A stretch of 64,000 nt of DNA from an uncultured Bacteroidales bacterium (GCA_903875045.1 CAIQUS010000066.1:24963-88962); one strand, 5' to 3'; positions 1 to 9,623 are shown, counted from the first letter of the stretch. A program made the numbers and translations. Notes: generated by a model from the letters alone, not told the origin.

Positions 1-161
1 TCGGAGGTTGAAAGGACCATTGCATTGGGCTCTTCAATTTCGGCAGCGACGGCATCCTCAAACCAATTTGAAAATTGCCGGAGAGGATCAGAAGCAATTT
101 TTTTTTCATCGAGAGATGAAAAAAGGTATTCCTTACGGAGTTCACTTAAATGTTTTGTCAT
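1..161 (-). CDS. pdxH: Pyridoxamine 5'-phosphate oxidase, N-terminal part (runs off window edge)
   Basis: Reverse strand from ATG at 161 reads MTKHLSELRKEYLFSSLDEKKIASDPLRQFSNWFEDAVAAEIEEPNAMVLSTSD, the typical PNPOx N-terminus (QF..WF..A....EPNAM.LST). Confidence 0.85.
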   Translation of the reverse strand, partial: MTKHLSELRKEYLFSSLDEKKIASDPLRQFSNWFEDAVAAEIEEPNAMVLSTS

Positions 162-242
162 TTGATATTTTATTTTCACGCTAATAAATGAAATAAAAGT
201 AATTTAATTTTTATCTTTACGAAAATTTTAACACTGACTATT

Positions 243-734
243 ATGGCAAGCAAAGTTACAAAAGCAGAACTTTCTGAATACAAAACAAACAAAGACTCTG
301 TGAAGGAATTTTCCAATGGCGAAATCACGGTTTACTGGAAATCAGAATTATGTATTCACTCAGCGAATTGTCTGATTGGTCTGCCTGCAGTTTTCAATTC
401 GAAGAAAAAACCATGGATCAATATCCATGCTTCGAACAGCAAGGACATCATGAAAGCGATTGATACATGTCCGTCACGGGCACTTACTTATCTTAAGAGC
501 ACCAAATTTGTGACCTCCAAACCCCGTGCAACAGTCAAGATGAAATCAAAATTCGCAAGGGTCCAAATCCTGAAAAACGGCCCTGCGCTGATCACCGGGA
601 ATTTTATTGTCCGTGATGCCCAGAAAAAGAAAATTCAAATTGAAAATGAAGTAGTTGCAATTTGCCGTTGTGGCGGAAGCAAGAAAAAGCCTTTCTGCGA
701 CGGAAGCCATCAGACGGTTGGGTTTACGGATTAG
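243..734 (+). CDS. Fer4_19-type divergent 4Fe-4S mono-cluster plus CDGSH iron-sulfur domain protein
   Basis: CIHSANC...CPSRAL and CRCGGSKKKPFCDGSH motifs. Confidence 0.85.
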   Translation: MASKVTKAELSEYKTNKDSVKEFSNGEITVYWKSELCIHSANCLIGLPAVFNSKKKPWINIHASNSKDIMKAIDTCPSRALTYLKSTKFVTSKPRATVKMKSKFARVQILKNGPALITGNFIVRDAQKKKIQIENEVVAICRCGGSKKKPFCDGSHQTVGFTD

Positions 735-909
735 AATTGGTTACAATTTTCGATGTACGATATGGGATTTACGATTTACGCATGAAAAATTAATCCCAGT
801 TAAAAATTCCTACATCGCTTACAAATACCTGAAATCGTAATTCGTAAATCGTAATTCGTAAATTGTAAATCTCATATCCCAAATATTTGTTCACATTATC
901 CCTCAGTTT

Positions 910-2037
910 ATGACTATTGGAATTTTAAAAGAAGAAGGTTCAGAAAATCGGGTTGCCCTCCTTCCTGAATCTGTGGCCACGCTTACAAAAATGATGGTCA
1001 ACGTGCTTGTGGAGAAAGAAGCAGGTTTAAAGGCTTTTTCATCCGACGCAGATTATGAAGCGGCAGGAGCAAAAATCGTTGACAAGACCAGTGCAATTGA
1101 TCAATCAGATATGTTGATCAGGATTAATCCGCCAACAGAATCCGAATTATTGCAAATGAAGGAAAAAACGGTTTTCCTGGCAGTGCTCAACCCTTTTTTC
1201 AACCTTGATCTGATAAAAAAACTGGCCACGCAAAACATCACGAGTTTCAGCCTGGATGTCATTCCCAGGACAAGCCGTGCCCAGTCGATGGATATTTTAT
1301 CGTCCATGGCCACCGTTGCAGGGTACAAGGCTGTTTTAACCGCTGCCAACTCACTGCCGAAATTTTTTCCGATGTTCATGACCGCTGCCGGGACAATTAC
1401 ACCGGCCAAGGTTTTGATCCTGGGTGCCGGTGTGGCAGGTTTACAAGCGCTCGCCACTTCCCGTAAGCTGGGGGCTGTTGTTGAAGTTTTTGATGTAAGG
1501 GCCGCAGTTAAAGAAGAAGTTGTGGGGCTGGGTGGCAAATTTGTTGAAGTGGAAGGTGCAATCGATGATAAATCGGCCGGCGGATATGCCGTTGAACAAT
1601 CTGACGATTTTAAGAAAAAACAGGCTGCAGCAGTACATGACCATGCAATTAAATCGGATGTGGTGATCTGTACCGCACAAATCCCCGGGAAAAAAGCTCC
1701 CTTGTTATTGAAACAGTCAACCGTCGATGCCATGAAGCCTGGTTCAGTCATTATCGATCTGGCAGCATCTACCGGCGGGAACTGTGAAGTAACCAAAAAT
1801 GGTGAAACCATTGTTTATCATGGGGTTAAAATTATCGGAAATTCATTGTTCCCGGTCGACATGCCTTCAGATGCGAGTAAGATGTTCGGAAAAAATGTCA
1901 TCAACTTTCTCAAACTGATGATCAGTGCCAAGGGAGAATTCAATCTCAACTGGAATGATGATATTGTGAAAGGCACGTGTGTGACCCACGATCACGAGAT
2001 CGTTCATGAAAGAGTAAAAGCTTTAATAACCTCATAA
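910..2037 (+). CDS. pntAA: NAD(P) transhydrogenase subunit alpha part 1
   Basis: AlaDH/PNT N-terminus (GILKE...ENRVALLPESV), Rossmann GAGVAGLQA; followed by pntAB/pntB. Confidence 0.92.
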   Translation: MTIGILKEEGSENRVALLPESVATLTKMMVNVLVEKEAGLKAFSSDADYEAAGAKIVDKTSAIDQSDMLIRINPPTESELLQMKEKTVFLAVLNPFFNLDLIKKLATQNITSFSLDVIPRTSRAQSMDILSSMATVAGYKAVLTAANSLPKFFPMFMTAAGTITPAKVLILGAGVAGLQALATSRKLGAVVEVFDVRAAVKEEVVGLGGKFVEVEGAIDDKSAGGYAVEQSDDFKKKQAAAVHDHAIKSDVVICTAQIPGKKAPLLLKQSTVDAMKPGSVIIDLAASTGGNCEVTKNGETIVYHGVKIIGNSLFPVDMPSDASKMFGKNVINFLKLMISAKGEFNLNWNDDIVKGTCVTHDHEIVHERVKALITS

Positions 2038-2048
2038 ACAGCAAAAGT

Positions 2049-2360
2049 ATGAATGATATTTTGAAATTTTTACTGGAGTACCGGGAGGCGATCTTTATCA
2101 TTATTTTATCCATTTTTCTTGGAATTGAAGTGATTTCGCATGTGCCTTCTGTTTTGCACACCCCTTTGATGTCGGGGGCCAATGCCATACATGGTGTGGT
2201 CATCATCGGAGCAATCATTGTGATGGGCCATGCAGAAAATATGCTCGCCATGATCCTGGGATTTATCGCAGTGATCCTGGGAACACTCAATGTGGTAGGT
2301 GGGTTTGTGGTGACCGACCGCATGCTCGAAATGTTTAAGAAAAAGAAAAAACAGCAATAA
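2049..2360 (+). CDS. pntAB: NAD(P) transhydrogenase subunit alpha part 2 (membrane)
   Basis: ~100-aa membrane protein, FLGIEVISHVPSVLHTPLMSGANAIHGVV signature. Confidence 0.93.
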   Translation: MNDILKFLLEYREAIFIIILSIFLGIEVISHVPSVLHTPLMSGANAIHGVVIIGAIIVMGHAENMLAMILGFIAVILGTLNVVGGFVVTDRMLEMFKKKKKQQ

Positions 2361-2369
2361 AGAGGCACT

Positions 2370-3842
2370 ATGGAAACAATACAAACAATAACCAGGACTT
2401 TCGAATTTTCCGAATATATCTCAATCCTTGAGCTATCCTATATCCTGGCTTCGGTGCTGTTCATCCTGGGGCTGAAAAAACTGAGCCATCCCGACACAGC
2501 ACGAAGCGGAAACTTATGGGCTGCCGCAGGCATGGGACTAGCTATTGTGTTCACGATTCTTTTTCACAAAACTAAAATGGAAGATGGCACCTACCAGGGA
2601 ATTCACAACATCGGCTGGATTGTAGGAGCACTCATTATAGGAACAGGGGTTGGCTGGATGGCTGCCAAAAAGGTGAAAATGACCGCCATGCCACAGATGG
2701 TTTCACTTTTCAATGGAATGGGGGGTGCATGCGCTGCGCTTATTTCCCTGATGGAATTTCCTAAGATGCAGAATGCACTTGCAGGACAACAACTTACCAC
2801 GATGTTCAATGGTGAAGCACTGGCTATTTTGCTCGGGCTGATGATCGGCGGTGTGTCGTTTGCAGGCAGCATGATTGCTTTTGGTAAATTGGATGAGCGC
2901 ATTGGCGATGTGAAGAGCCCTGTCCTGCGATACATTAACCTCTCCTTCCTGGTCATACTTTTGGCATTTGTGGTTTTTATTATGTTCAAATCACCGGTAG
3001 CCGGTGAAAACTGGATGATTTACACACTGGCAGCATTGGCACTGGTTTATGGGGTTACCTTCGTTTTACCGATCGGGGGCGCTGATATGCCGGTAGTAAT
3101 TTCGCTTTTAAACTCATTTACGGGAGTGGCTGCCGCCATGGGAGGATTCTTATACAACAACCAGGCGATGCTTACAGGAGGTATTCTGGTTGGATCTTCA
3201 GGCACCATCCTGACCATGCTGATGTGCAAGGCAATGAACAGGTCACTGTTGAATGTTATCATTGGTGCATTTGGTGGAAGTTCGGCCTCAGGACCAGACA
3301 CCGGTGATAAAACAGTGAAAGAGATTTCGCTCAGCGATTCAGCAGTCCTTCTCAGTTATTCACAGAAGGTTTTGGTGGTTCCCGGATATGGTCTGGCGGT
3401 GGCCCAGGCCCAGCATCTCTGCCATGAATTGGAAAGCCTGCTGGCCTCGAAAGGGGTTGAATTGAAATACGGTATTCATCCTGTTGCCGGTCGAATGCCG
3501 GGGCACATGAATGTGTTGCTGGCCGAGGCTGATGTAGCTTATGAAAAGTTGCAGGAAATGGAAGACGCCAACAATGAAATGAACAATACAGATGTAGTGA
3601 TTGTGGTTGGTGCCAACGATGTGGTTAACCCTGCTGCCGAGGATGATCCTTCGAGTCCCATTTACGGAATGCCGGTGATAAAAGTATGGGAAGCAAAGAA
3701 CACGATCATTATGAAACGCAGTATGGCCAAAGGATATGCAGCCATTGAGAACAATTTGTTCTACATGCCCAAATCAAGGATGCTCTTTGGCGATGCCAAG
3801 GCTACCTTGCAAAAACTGGTCAGTGAAATCAAGAATCTCTAA
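2370..3842 (+). CDS. pntB: NAD(P) transhydrogenase subunit beta
   Basis: 490-aa membrane plus dIII domain; VPGYGLAVAQAQH, HPVAGRMPGHMNVLLAEA, GANDVVNPAA. Confidence 0.95.
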   Translation: METIQTITRTFEFSEYISILELSYILASVLFILGLKKLSHPDTARSGNLWAAAGMGLAIVFTILFHKTKMEDGTYQGIHNIGWIVGALIIGTGVGWMAAKKVKMTAMPQMVSLFNGMGGACAALISLMEFPKMQNALAGQQLTTMFNGEALAILLGLMIGGVSFAGSMIAFGKLDERIGDVKSPVLRYINLSFLVILLAFVVFIMFKSPVAGENWMIYTLAALALVYGVTFVLPIGGADMPVVISLLNSFTGVAAAMGGFLYNNQAMLTGGILVGSSGTILTMLMCKAMNRSLLNVIIGAFGGSSASGPDTGDKTVKEISLSDSAVLLSYSQKVLVVPGYGLAVAQAQHLCHELESLLASKGVELKYGIHPVAGRMPGHMNVLLAEADVAYEKLQEMEDANNEMNNTDVVIVVGANDVVNPAAEDDPSSPIYGMPVIKVWEAKNTIIMKRSMAKGYAAIENNLFYMPKSRMLFGDAKATLQKLVSEIKNL

Positions 3843-3860
3843 CTCGATTCAGCAAACATG

Positions 3861-3905
3861 CTGAAAATAAAAAAGCCCCGGAAACCGGGGCTTTTTTATT
3901 TTCAG
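3861..3905. terminator. Bidirectional rho-independent terminator between convergent genes
   Basis: CTGAAAATAAAAAAGCCCCGG-AAA-CCGGGGCTTTTTTATTTTCAG, near-perfect 21-bp stem. Confidence 0.9.
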
Positions 3906-3916
3906 CTCGGAGCTTA

Positions 3917-4174
3917 CTATTTTTTGCCTTTGAATAATTTCGGGAATTTCTTCACGGAATCAGCATGAGCGATAGAGTCAGCAATCATTTTCTCTTGTTG
4001 AACTTTTGCAATTGAATCGGCGATTCTCTGCTGTTCAGCCTGAACCATTGCTAATGAATCAGCAACGCGGATTGAGTCAGCAATTCTTTTTTCTTCGAGT
4101 TCTTTTGCGCTTGGGCCACATGAGTACATGAAAGCTACTACTCCGATAACTAATAATGTTGCAAGTTTTTTCAT
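3917..4174 (-). CDS. Small lipoprotein with repeated (R/M)IADSI/VADSL coiled-coil heptads
   Basis: Lipobox-like signal (VVAFMYSCG) then IADSI repeats. Confidence 0.7.
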   Translation of the reverse strand: MKKLATLLVIGVVAFMYSCGPSAKELEEKRIADSIRVADSLAMVQAEQQRIADSIAKVQQEKMIADSIAHADSVKKFPKLFKGKK

Positions 4175-4345
4175 TGTCTATTGATTTTTTAGAATTATGC
4201 TGCAAAGATAAATCAATGTTGTACTACGATCCAAATATTTTGACCACTTTTTTTTAACATTTTTTAACATTTAGCGTATTTGTCTGATAATCAAAGAGAA
4301 TAATTTTAACATTTTTTATGAAACCACCCTGATTGGAATATAAAC

Positions 4346-4353
4346 TATCTTTG
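4346..4353 (+). promoter_or_regulatory. Bacteroidota -7 promoter element upstream of rarA
   Basis: TATCTTTG (TAnnTTTG) ending 4 nt before the ATG at 4358. Confidence 0.5.
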
Positions 4354-4357
4354 TCAC

Positions 4358-5626
4358 ATGTTAATACCATTGGCAGAACAATTACGTCCGGATTCACTGG
4401 AGGATTACCTTGGGCAGGAGCATCTCATCGGCAAAGGTGCCATCCTGCAACGGGCCATTGAATCGGGGAATGTTCCTTCCATGATCCTCTGGGGATCACC
4501 GGGGATTGGAAAAACCACGCTGGCCTATATCATCTCCAAACAGTTGAAACGGACATTCTACACCTTAAGCGCGGTTAGTTCTGGCGTCAAAGAGGTCAGG
4601 GAAGTCATAGCCAGGGCACAGGAAGCCAGCGATAGTCCTTTCCTCTTCATTGATGAAATTCATCGGTTCAGCAAATCTCAGCAGGATGCTTTGCTTGGTG
4701 CGGTTGAAAAAGGTGTGGTGACTTTCATAGGTGCCACCACCGAAAACCCTTCATTTGAAGTAATCTCCCCACTCCTCTCCCGATGCCAGATCTATATCTT
4801 AAAACCTCTGGAAGAACATCATCTGCTCAAACTGATGGAACAAGGCCGCACCCATCTTGAAAACAGTCTGAAAACAACCATTGAAATATCGGAACCCGAA
4901 GCAATCCTCCGTATTTCAGGGGGCGATGCACGAAAGCTGCTGAATGCACTGGAACTGATTGTAACAACCGAATTGGAGCAAGGCATACCGGTGAAGATTA
5001 CGAATGAAAACACCATTAAAATCATTCAGCAGAACCTGGCAATGTATGATAAAACCGGGGAGAAACATTACGACATTATCTCGGCATTCATCAAGTCGAT
5101 GCGGGGAAGTGATCCGAATGCCGCTGTTTACTGGCTTGCACGAATGATCCAGGCAGGGGAAGACCCCAAATTCATTGCCCGGCGCATGTTAATCCTTGCT
5201 TCCGAAGATATCGGGAATGCCAACCCTAATGCCCTTTTACTGGCAACATCCTGCTTTCAGGCCGTGGATGTGATCGGCTACCCCGAATGCGACCTTATTT
5301 TGTCTCAAACTGCCATTTACCTTGCATGTTCAGTAAAAAGCAATGCCTCATATCTTGCCATCAGGAATGCCCAGAAATCATTCAGGGATGCCGGTGATCT
5401 TCCTGTACCCTTGCATATCAGAAATGCCCCTACCAGCCTGATGAAGAAAATCGGGTATGGTAAAGATTATAAATATGCCCACGATTTTGACAACAATTTT
5501 ATTGAACAGGAATTTTTACCTGAGAAAATTAAGGGGGCGAAATTTTACGATCCGCAGAATAATCAGCGGGAAAATGAAATACGGGCCAGATTGAAAGCAT
5601 TATGGAAGAATAAATACAAATATTGA
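4358..5626 (+). CDS. rarA: Replication-associated recombination protein A (AAA ATPase)
   Basis: PLAEQLRPDSLEDYLGQEHLIG, Walker A GSPGIGKTTLA, DEIHRFSKSQQDALL. Confidence 0.95.
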   Translation: MLIPLAEQLRPDSLEDYLGQEHLIGKGAILQRAIESGNVPSMILWGSPGIGKTTLAYIISKQLKRTFYTLSAVSSGVKEVREVIARAQEASDSPFLFIDEIHRFSKSQQDALLGAVEKGVVTFIGATTENPSFEVISPLLSRCQIYILKPLEEHHLLKLMEQGRTHLENSLKTTIEISEPEAILRISGGDARKLLNALELIVTTELEQGIPVKITNENTIKIIQQNLAMYDKTGEKHYDIISAFIKSMRGSDPNAAVYWLARMIQAGEDPKFIARRMLILASEDIGNANPNALLLATSCFQAVDVIGYPECDLILSQTAIYLACSVKSNASYLAIRNAQKSFRDAGDLPVPLHIRNAPTSLMKKIGYGKDYKYAHDFDNNFIEQEFLPEKIKGAKFYDPQNNQRENEIRARLKALWKNKYKY

Positions 5627-5680
5627 GTCCACTCCGAAAAGTCGTTTATTCATCAAATCACCATTTAAAAATTTTTTAAA

Positions 5681-5786
5681 CCGCAAAGAACACAAAGAAA
5701 CCGCAAAGAGCCGCAGAGTTAACTCACAGATATTTATAACTTTGCGAAACTCTGCGAAAAAACTCTGCGGCCCTTTGCGGTTAAAT
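5681..5786. repeat. Inverted pair of degenerate 10-bp tandem repeats
   Basis: CCGCAAAGAA/CACAAAGAAA/CCGCAAAGAG/CCGCAGAGTT; AACCGCAAAGAGCCGCAGAGTT (5699-5720) vs AACTCTGCGGCCCTTTGCGGTT (5761-5782), 21/22 complementary. Confidence 0.85.
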
Positions 5787-5824
5787 AATTTGTTAGCAGA
5801 CTTATCGGAGTGCCATCTTAATTT

Positions 5825-6090
5825 AAGTTTCGGGGTTGAAAAAGTAATATCCAGTTTATCTGATTCAACTCTTCGATCAAAATTCCCTTTAGCCCTGAAA
5901 GGGCGGAATCTGTCAACACAGGGTGAAGCCCTGTGTGTAAGAAAAATGACAACCTGTCTCGTCCTTCGATGGGCTATACCCATCGTTAATGTATTCCGCC
6001 CCGTTCGGGGCTGTGTTGAATATATTTTGCATGATGGAACTTTAGCCACTTCGAGGCAGCGTACTGTTCTCTTAATAAACCCCGAAACTT
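5825..6090. mobile_element. MITE-like non-coding element with 13-bp TIRs and multiple internal hairpins
   Basis: AAGTTTCGGGGTT (5825-5837) and its exact reverse complement AACCCCGAAACTT (6078-6090); internal stems 5892-5904, 5917-5935, 5967-5985, 5998-6011. Confidence 0.55.
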
Positions 6091-6105
6091 GAGTTATTAA
6101 GTCAA

Positions 6106-7308
6106 TCAATTTGCAGATTTGATAAAATTTCCATTCAACAAAGTACCGTTACCGGTTTTTACTTTTACCAAATAATAGCCCGGCCGAAGGTTTCTTATAT
6201 CGATCCCGCCATCAGAAGTACCCGCAGACATTCCTTTTTCAATCATTTTGCCTGAAATATTAAAAATGCTGACTGATTCGGCCACTGTTCCAGCCGGCAA
6301 CCGCACTGAAATTGCTAAAGATGACGGATTGGGATAAACCGTCACATCTGTGGCAATTGCTTTTTCAGAAATTCCCGTAATTTGAGGGGTAAAAGCCCAG
6401 CATTCCGCTGTGCCATTTCCACAAACAACATAGCCGGAACCACTGATGGTAAAAGCTACTCCGCCGGCCGGACCGGTTGCACCCGGAAAATCGGGTAACT
6501 GGGCCCACTGATCTGTTATGGCATCGTATTTCCAGAAATCTTTCAGTGTTCCCGGAGAGGAAGGGAACCCTCCCACCACATAAGCGATGTTATTGATCAC
6601 AAACGCCATTGCCTGCTGACGGGCTTCACCTGGCAGGGAGGCTTTTTGTGCCCATGAGTTATTGGTCGGGTTGAATTCCCAAAGATCGTTGAGCAAATTG
6701 TTTCCATCGGTACCACCCAATACATATATTTTTCCATTGACTGCAAATCCGGTTGCATAATATCGTGCTGCCATAACCGGGAGGCTTGCTTTCTGGGTCC
6801 AGGTATTGGCGGGCTGGTTATATTCCCAGCAATCGTTCATCGCGGTGGCCATTACGTCATAACCGCCGATAATATACCCGAGATTTCCGGCACCAATACC
6901 GGTTGCCTTCAACCGCGTCATATCAAAAGCCACTTTGGTTGACCAATTATTTCCGATCGGGTTAAATTCGTAAGTATCAAAAATGTAAGTAGCATCATTT
7001 GCACCACAGGCGGCATACCCATAATTTCCTGCGGCGAAACCAGTACCGCCTGTGAAGCGCATGGGTAAGGGTGCTTTTTGTGTCCAGGTATTTAAAACAG
7101 GGTCAAACTCCTGCCAGTCGCCTAAAAAGCTGTTGATTCCCCCATACGTTCCGGTACCGATGTATCCTTTGTTACTCAATGCATAACCGATGAAATCAAA
7201 CCGGCGTGTACCGAGATAATCCGCCTTTTGTGTCCATGTTCCCTGGGCCGGCAGAACTATTGGCAGAACCAGGCAGAACAAAATGATGTTGCAAATATTT
7301 GTCTTCAT
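6106..7308 (-). CDS. Kelch-repeat secreted protein with C-terminal T9SS sorting domain
   Basis: Repeated W..K..LP..R..A..F....Y..GG kelch units; C-terminal VYPNPSS...GYYLVKVKTGNGTLLNGNFIK; start likely M at 7308. Confidence 0.85.
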   Translation of the reverse strand: MKTNICNIILFCLVLPIVLPAQGTWTQKADYLGTRRFDFIGYALSNKGYIGTGTYGGINSFLGDWQEFDPVLNTWTQKAPLPMRFTGGTGFAAGNYGYAACGANDATYIFDTYEFNPIGNNWSTKVAFDMTRLKATGIGAGNLGYIIGGYDVMATAMNDCWEYNQPANTWTQKASLPVMAARYYATGFAVNGKIYVLGGTDGNNLLNDLWEFNPTNNSWAQKASLPGEARQQAMAFVINNIAYVVGGFPSSPGTLKDFWKYDAITDQWAQLPDFPGATGPAGGVAFTISGSGYVVCGNGTAECWAFTPQITGISEKAIATDVTVYPNPSSLAISVRLPAGTVAESVSIFNISGKMIEKGMSAGTSDGGIDIRNLRPGYYLVKVKTGNGTLLNGNFIKSAN

Positions 7309-7429
7309 CGGGCTATTGAATTTCAATACATTATAACAATAATATTCATTAACCTTTGTTATAAAAAATGCCTGCATCCATATTACAACAATATGAGATG
7401 CAGGACTTGTGGCAGCTAACTAACCAGTA

Positions 7430-8149
7430 TTATAAACTCGTGATTTTAATGAATTTTTCTGCGCCGGTCATGCAAATTCCGCAACGTTGCGGCGGTGCAG
7501 CATCATAGGTGTTTCCACAGGTGGCGCACACATAATAGACCACCGATAAAGATTTTACAGCGTTTTTATCCAGGGCAGCCAGGGCGTTTTCATACATCAC
7601 CCGGTGTTTCTTTTCGGTTTTGAATGCATAGTTCAGGCTGATCAAAGCCAATTGATTTCCCGCTGATTCTGCATCTTTCAAAAATTCGGGGTACATGGTG
7701 GTGGCTTCATACGTTTCACCTTTGATGGCATCCTGGAGGTTCTCTTTGGTCGATTTGACCGTAAATTCAGGGGTTACCGGGGCAACCTTAGTACCCGCAT
7801 CCTCCAGTACCGACTGGTGATTGGTGGCATGGATTTTTTCGGCGGTGGAGGCAGCTTTGAAGAGCAAAGCAATTTGATGATAACCTTCCTGCTCGGCCTT
7901 TTTTGAATAGGCTGCATATTTTGCAGAGGCGGTTGTTTCACCTTTGAAGGCAGCAAGTAAATCTTCTGTTGTCTTTTCCCTGGGATCAGCTGATGATATC
8001 ACTGAATTAACTTTCCCGTTATTGCTGTTTTCTGATGACATGGCAACAGGTTCCTGTAATTTTACGGCTCCGCCGGCATTGTTGCATGAACTGAATACGA
8101 CCCAACCCGAAATGAGGGCTGCACTAATTAATACTATCTGCTTTTTCAT
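7430..8149 (-). CDS. Lipoprotein-type rubrerythrin
   Basis: Lipobox VVFSSC; ferritin-like E..A...Y motifs; C-terminal CATCGNTYDAAPPQRCGIC rubredoxin-like knuckle. Confidence 0.85.
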   Translation of the reverse strand: MKKQIVLISAALISGWVVFSSCNNAGGAVKLQEPVAMSSENSNNGKVNSVISSADPREKTTEDLLAAFKGETTASAKYAAYSKKAEQEGYHQIALLFKAASTAEKIHATNHQSVLEDAGTKVAPVTPEFTVKSTKENLQDAIKGETYEATTMYPEFLKDAESAGNQLALISLNYAFKTEKKHRVMYENALAALDKNAVKSLSVVYYVCATCGNTYDAAPPQRCGICMTGAEKFIKITSL

Positions 8150-8246
8150 ATTTTATGTTTTTGGAAGTTCATTTAATTCGTGCTGCAAAATTGCACCTGG
8201 TGGCGTTAAATCATTCTTAAGGGATTCTTAAAAATGGCTTAAAAGA

Positions 8247-9623
8247 TCAGGACTTGAACTGGAGGGTAAAAGTGGAACCCGTATTGAGTTCGCTGGTAAC
8301 TACGATCGCAATCTGCTGCAGGTCGCCAAGTCGCTTTACAATGGCCAGGCCTATGCCATTGCCTTGTATGTGTGAGCTTCGTGATGCATCGGTGCGGTAA
8401 AAACGGTTGAACAAATAGGGAAGGTGTTCCTGCGGGATGCCGGGGCCATTATCAGTGATGGAAAGTTCTTGCGCTACTTGGTTCCAACGGCAGTGGATAC
8501 ATTGACCGTTGTGCCCGTATTTAATTGCGTTGCTGATCAGATTCTCTACCATCATCTCCAGAAATCCCGGATCGGCAAAAACCGTTACCGTGTCATCGAT
8601 TTCGATTTGAAGCACGATTTCCTTTTCCTTCAGCCGCTGATGCCATCGTTCTTTAATTTTTAGTAAAAGCTGGCTGAGCCCGATAGTCTTTTTGGTGATG
8701 GCCAGGTTACCGGCATCCAGACGCGACAATTGCAGCAACTGGTCGATGATCCGGTTCAAGGAGTCCACATCCCTGATCACCTGCTGAATCTTTTCTTCGT
8801 ATTGCAACGGTTCCCGGGTTTTTCGTATCAGCACTTCCAGGGTTCCCCGGATCCCGGTTATGGGTGTCCTTAACTCATGGGAAATATCTGCCGTAATCTG
8901 TTTTTCACGGGTCAGACTCATCTCAATCCGCCCGAGCAACGCATTGATGGTGGTTCCCAGGTGATGAATTTCATCCTTGCGTGATGACACTGGTATGCGT
9001 GTGCTGATATTGTAGTCGGTGATGGCACCGGTTGCCTGGATCAATTTGTGTACGGGTGCAATGCCGCGGGAAGCTGCCCAGGAGGTGGCTACGTAAAAAA
9101 CCAGCAACATCAATGGAAAGGCAATACAAAACGTGAGTTTCAGGTACGAAAGAATGAGGGTCGATTCAACCTGTGGAAGCCCGATATCCAGTTGACCCAG
9201 AAGTTTCCCCTGTTCATTGATAATGGGGAATTGCCCCTGGCGGATAAGCTTCCCATTAAACTCAATGTTAAAGTAGATCGGTTTTTTCAGCGCATCAGCA
9301 AACAAAAGGTGGTCGCTCCGAAGATTGGCCGACCGGAATACCAACCGGCCCCTGGCATCGACCACCTGTAAAAAAGTCGGGCTCACCTCAGCCTGCCGGT
9401 GTTCCATCTCCAACCGCTCGGGTGTCATGTCAAGGATAAGAGAGTCGCCTGCCCATGAAATATTGATGAAAACTTCCTCCTTTTCCTTCAGAATATCGGA
9501 ATCAAGGTGCCTGTAGGCTGTAATGTAAACCACCGTGTATATCACAATAAACACCAGAAATGTGGTTACTGCAGCAGCTGCAGTATTGTAGAGTGCGATC
9601 CGGTTTTTAAATAGAAGGTTCAT
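8247..9623 (-). CDS. Sensor histidine kinase (HAMP, HisKA, HATPase)
   Basis: ITADISHELRTPITGIRG; DNGPGIP; GNGIGLAIV. Confidence 0.93.
   Translation of the reverse strand: MNLLFKNRIALYNTAAAAVTTFLVFIVIYTVVYITAYRHLDSDILKEKEEVFINISWAGDSLILDMTPERLEMEHRQAEVSPTFLQVVDARGRLVFRSANLRSDHLLFADALKKPIYFNIEFNGKLIRQGQFPIINEQGKLLGQLDIGLPQVESTLILSYLKLTFCIAFPLMLLVFYVATSWAASRGIAPVHKLIQATGAITDYNISTRIPVSSRKDEIHHLGTTINALLGRIEMSLTREKQITADISHELRTPITGIRGTLEVLIRKTREPLQYEEKIQQVIRDVDSLNRIIDQLLQLSRLDAGNLAITKKTIGLSQLLLKIKERWHQRLKEKEIVLQIEIDDTVTVFADPGFLEMMVENLISNAIKYGHNGQCIHCRWNQVAQELSITDNGPGIPQEHLPYLFNRFYRTDASRSSHIQGNGIGLAIVKRLGDLQQIAIVVTSELNTGSTFTLQFKS

Noticed and set aside
1101-1811. 236-aa minus-strand ORF
   Set aside because: Antisense to pntAA; Ser/Ala/Thr-rich composition typical of shadow ORFs.
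910-3842. pntA split as a gene disruption
   Set aside because: Separate alpha-part-1 and alpha-part-2 subunits are a normal arrangement in many bacteria.
5600-6109. ORFs 5742-6092 (+) and 5600-6109 (-)
   Set aside because: Both lie across the period-10 inverted repeat and the TIR element; no protein-like features.
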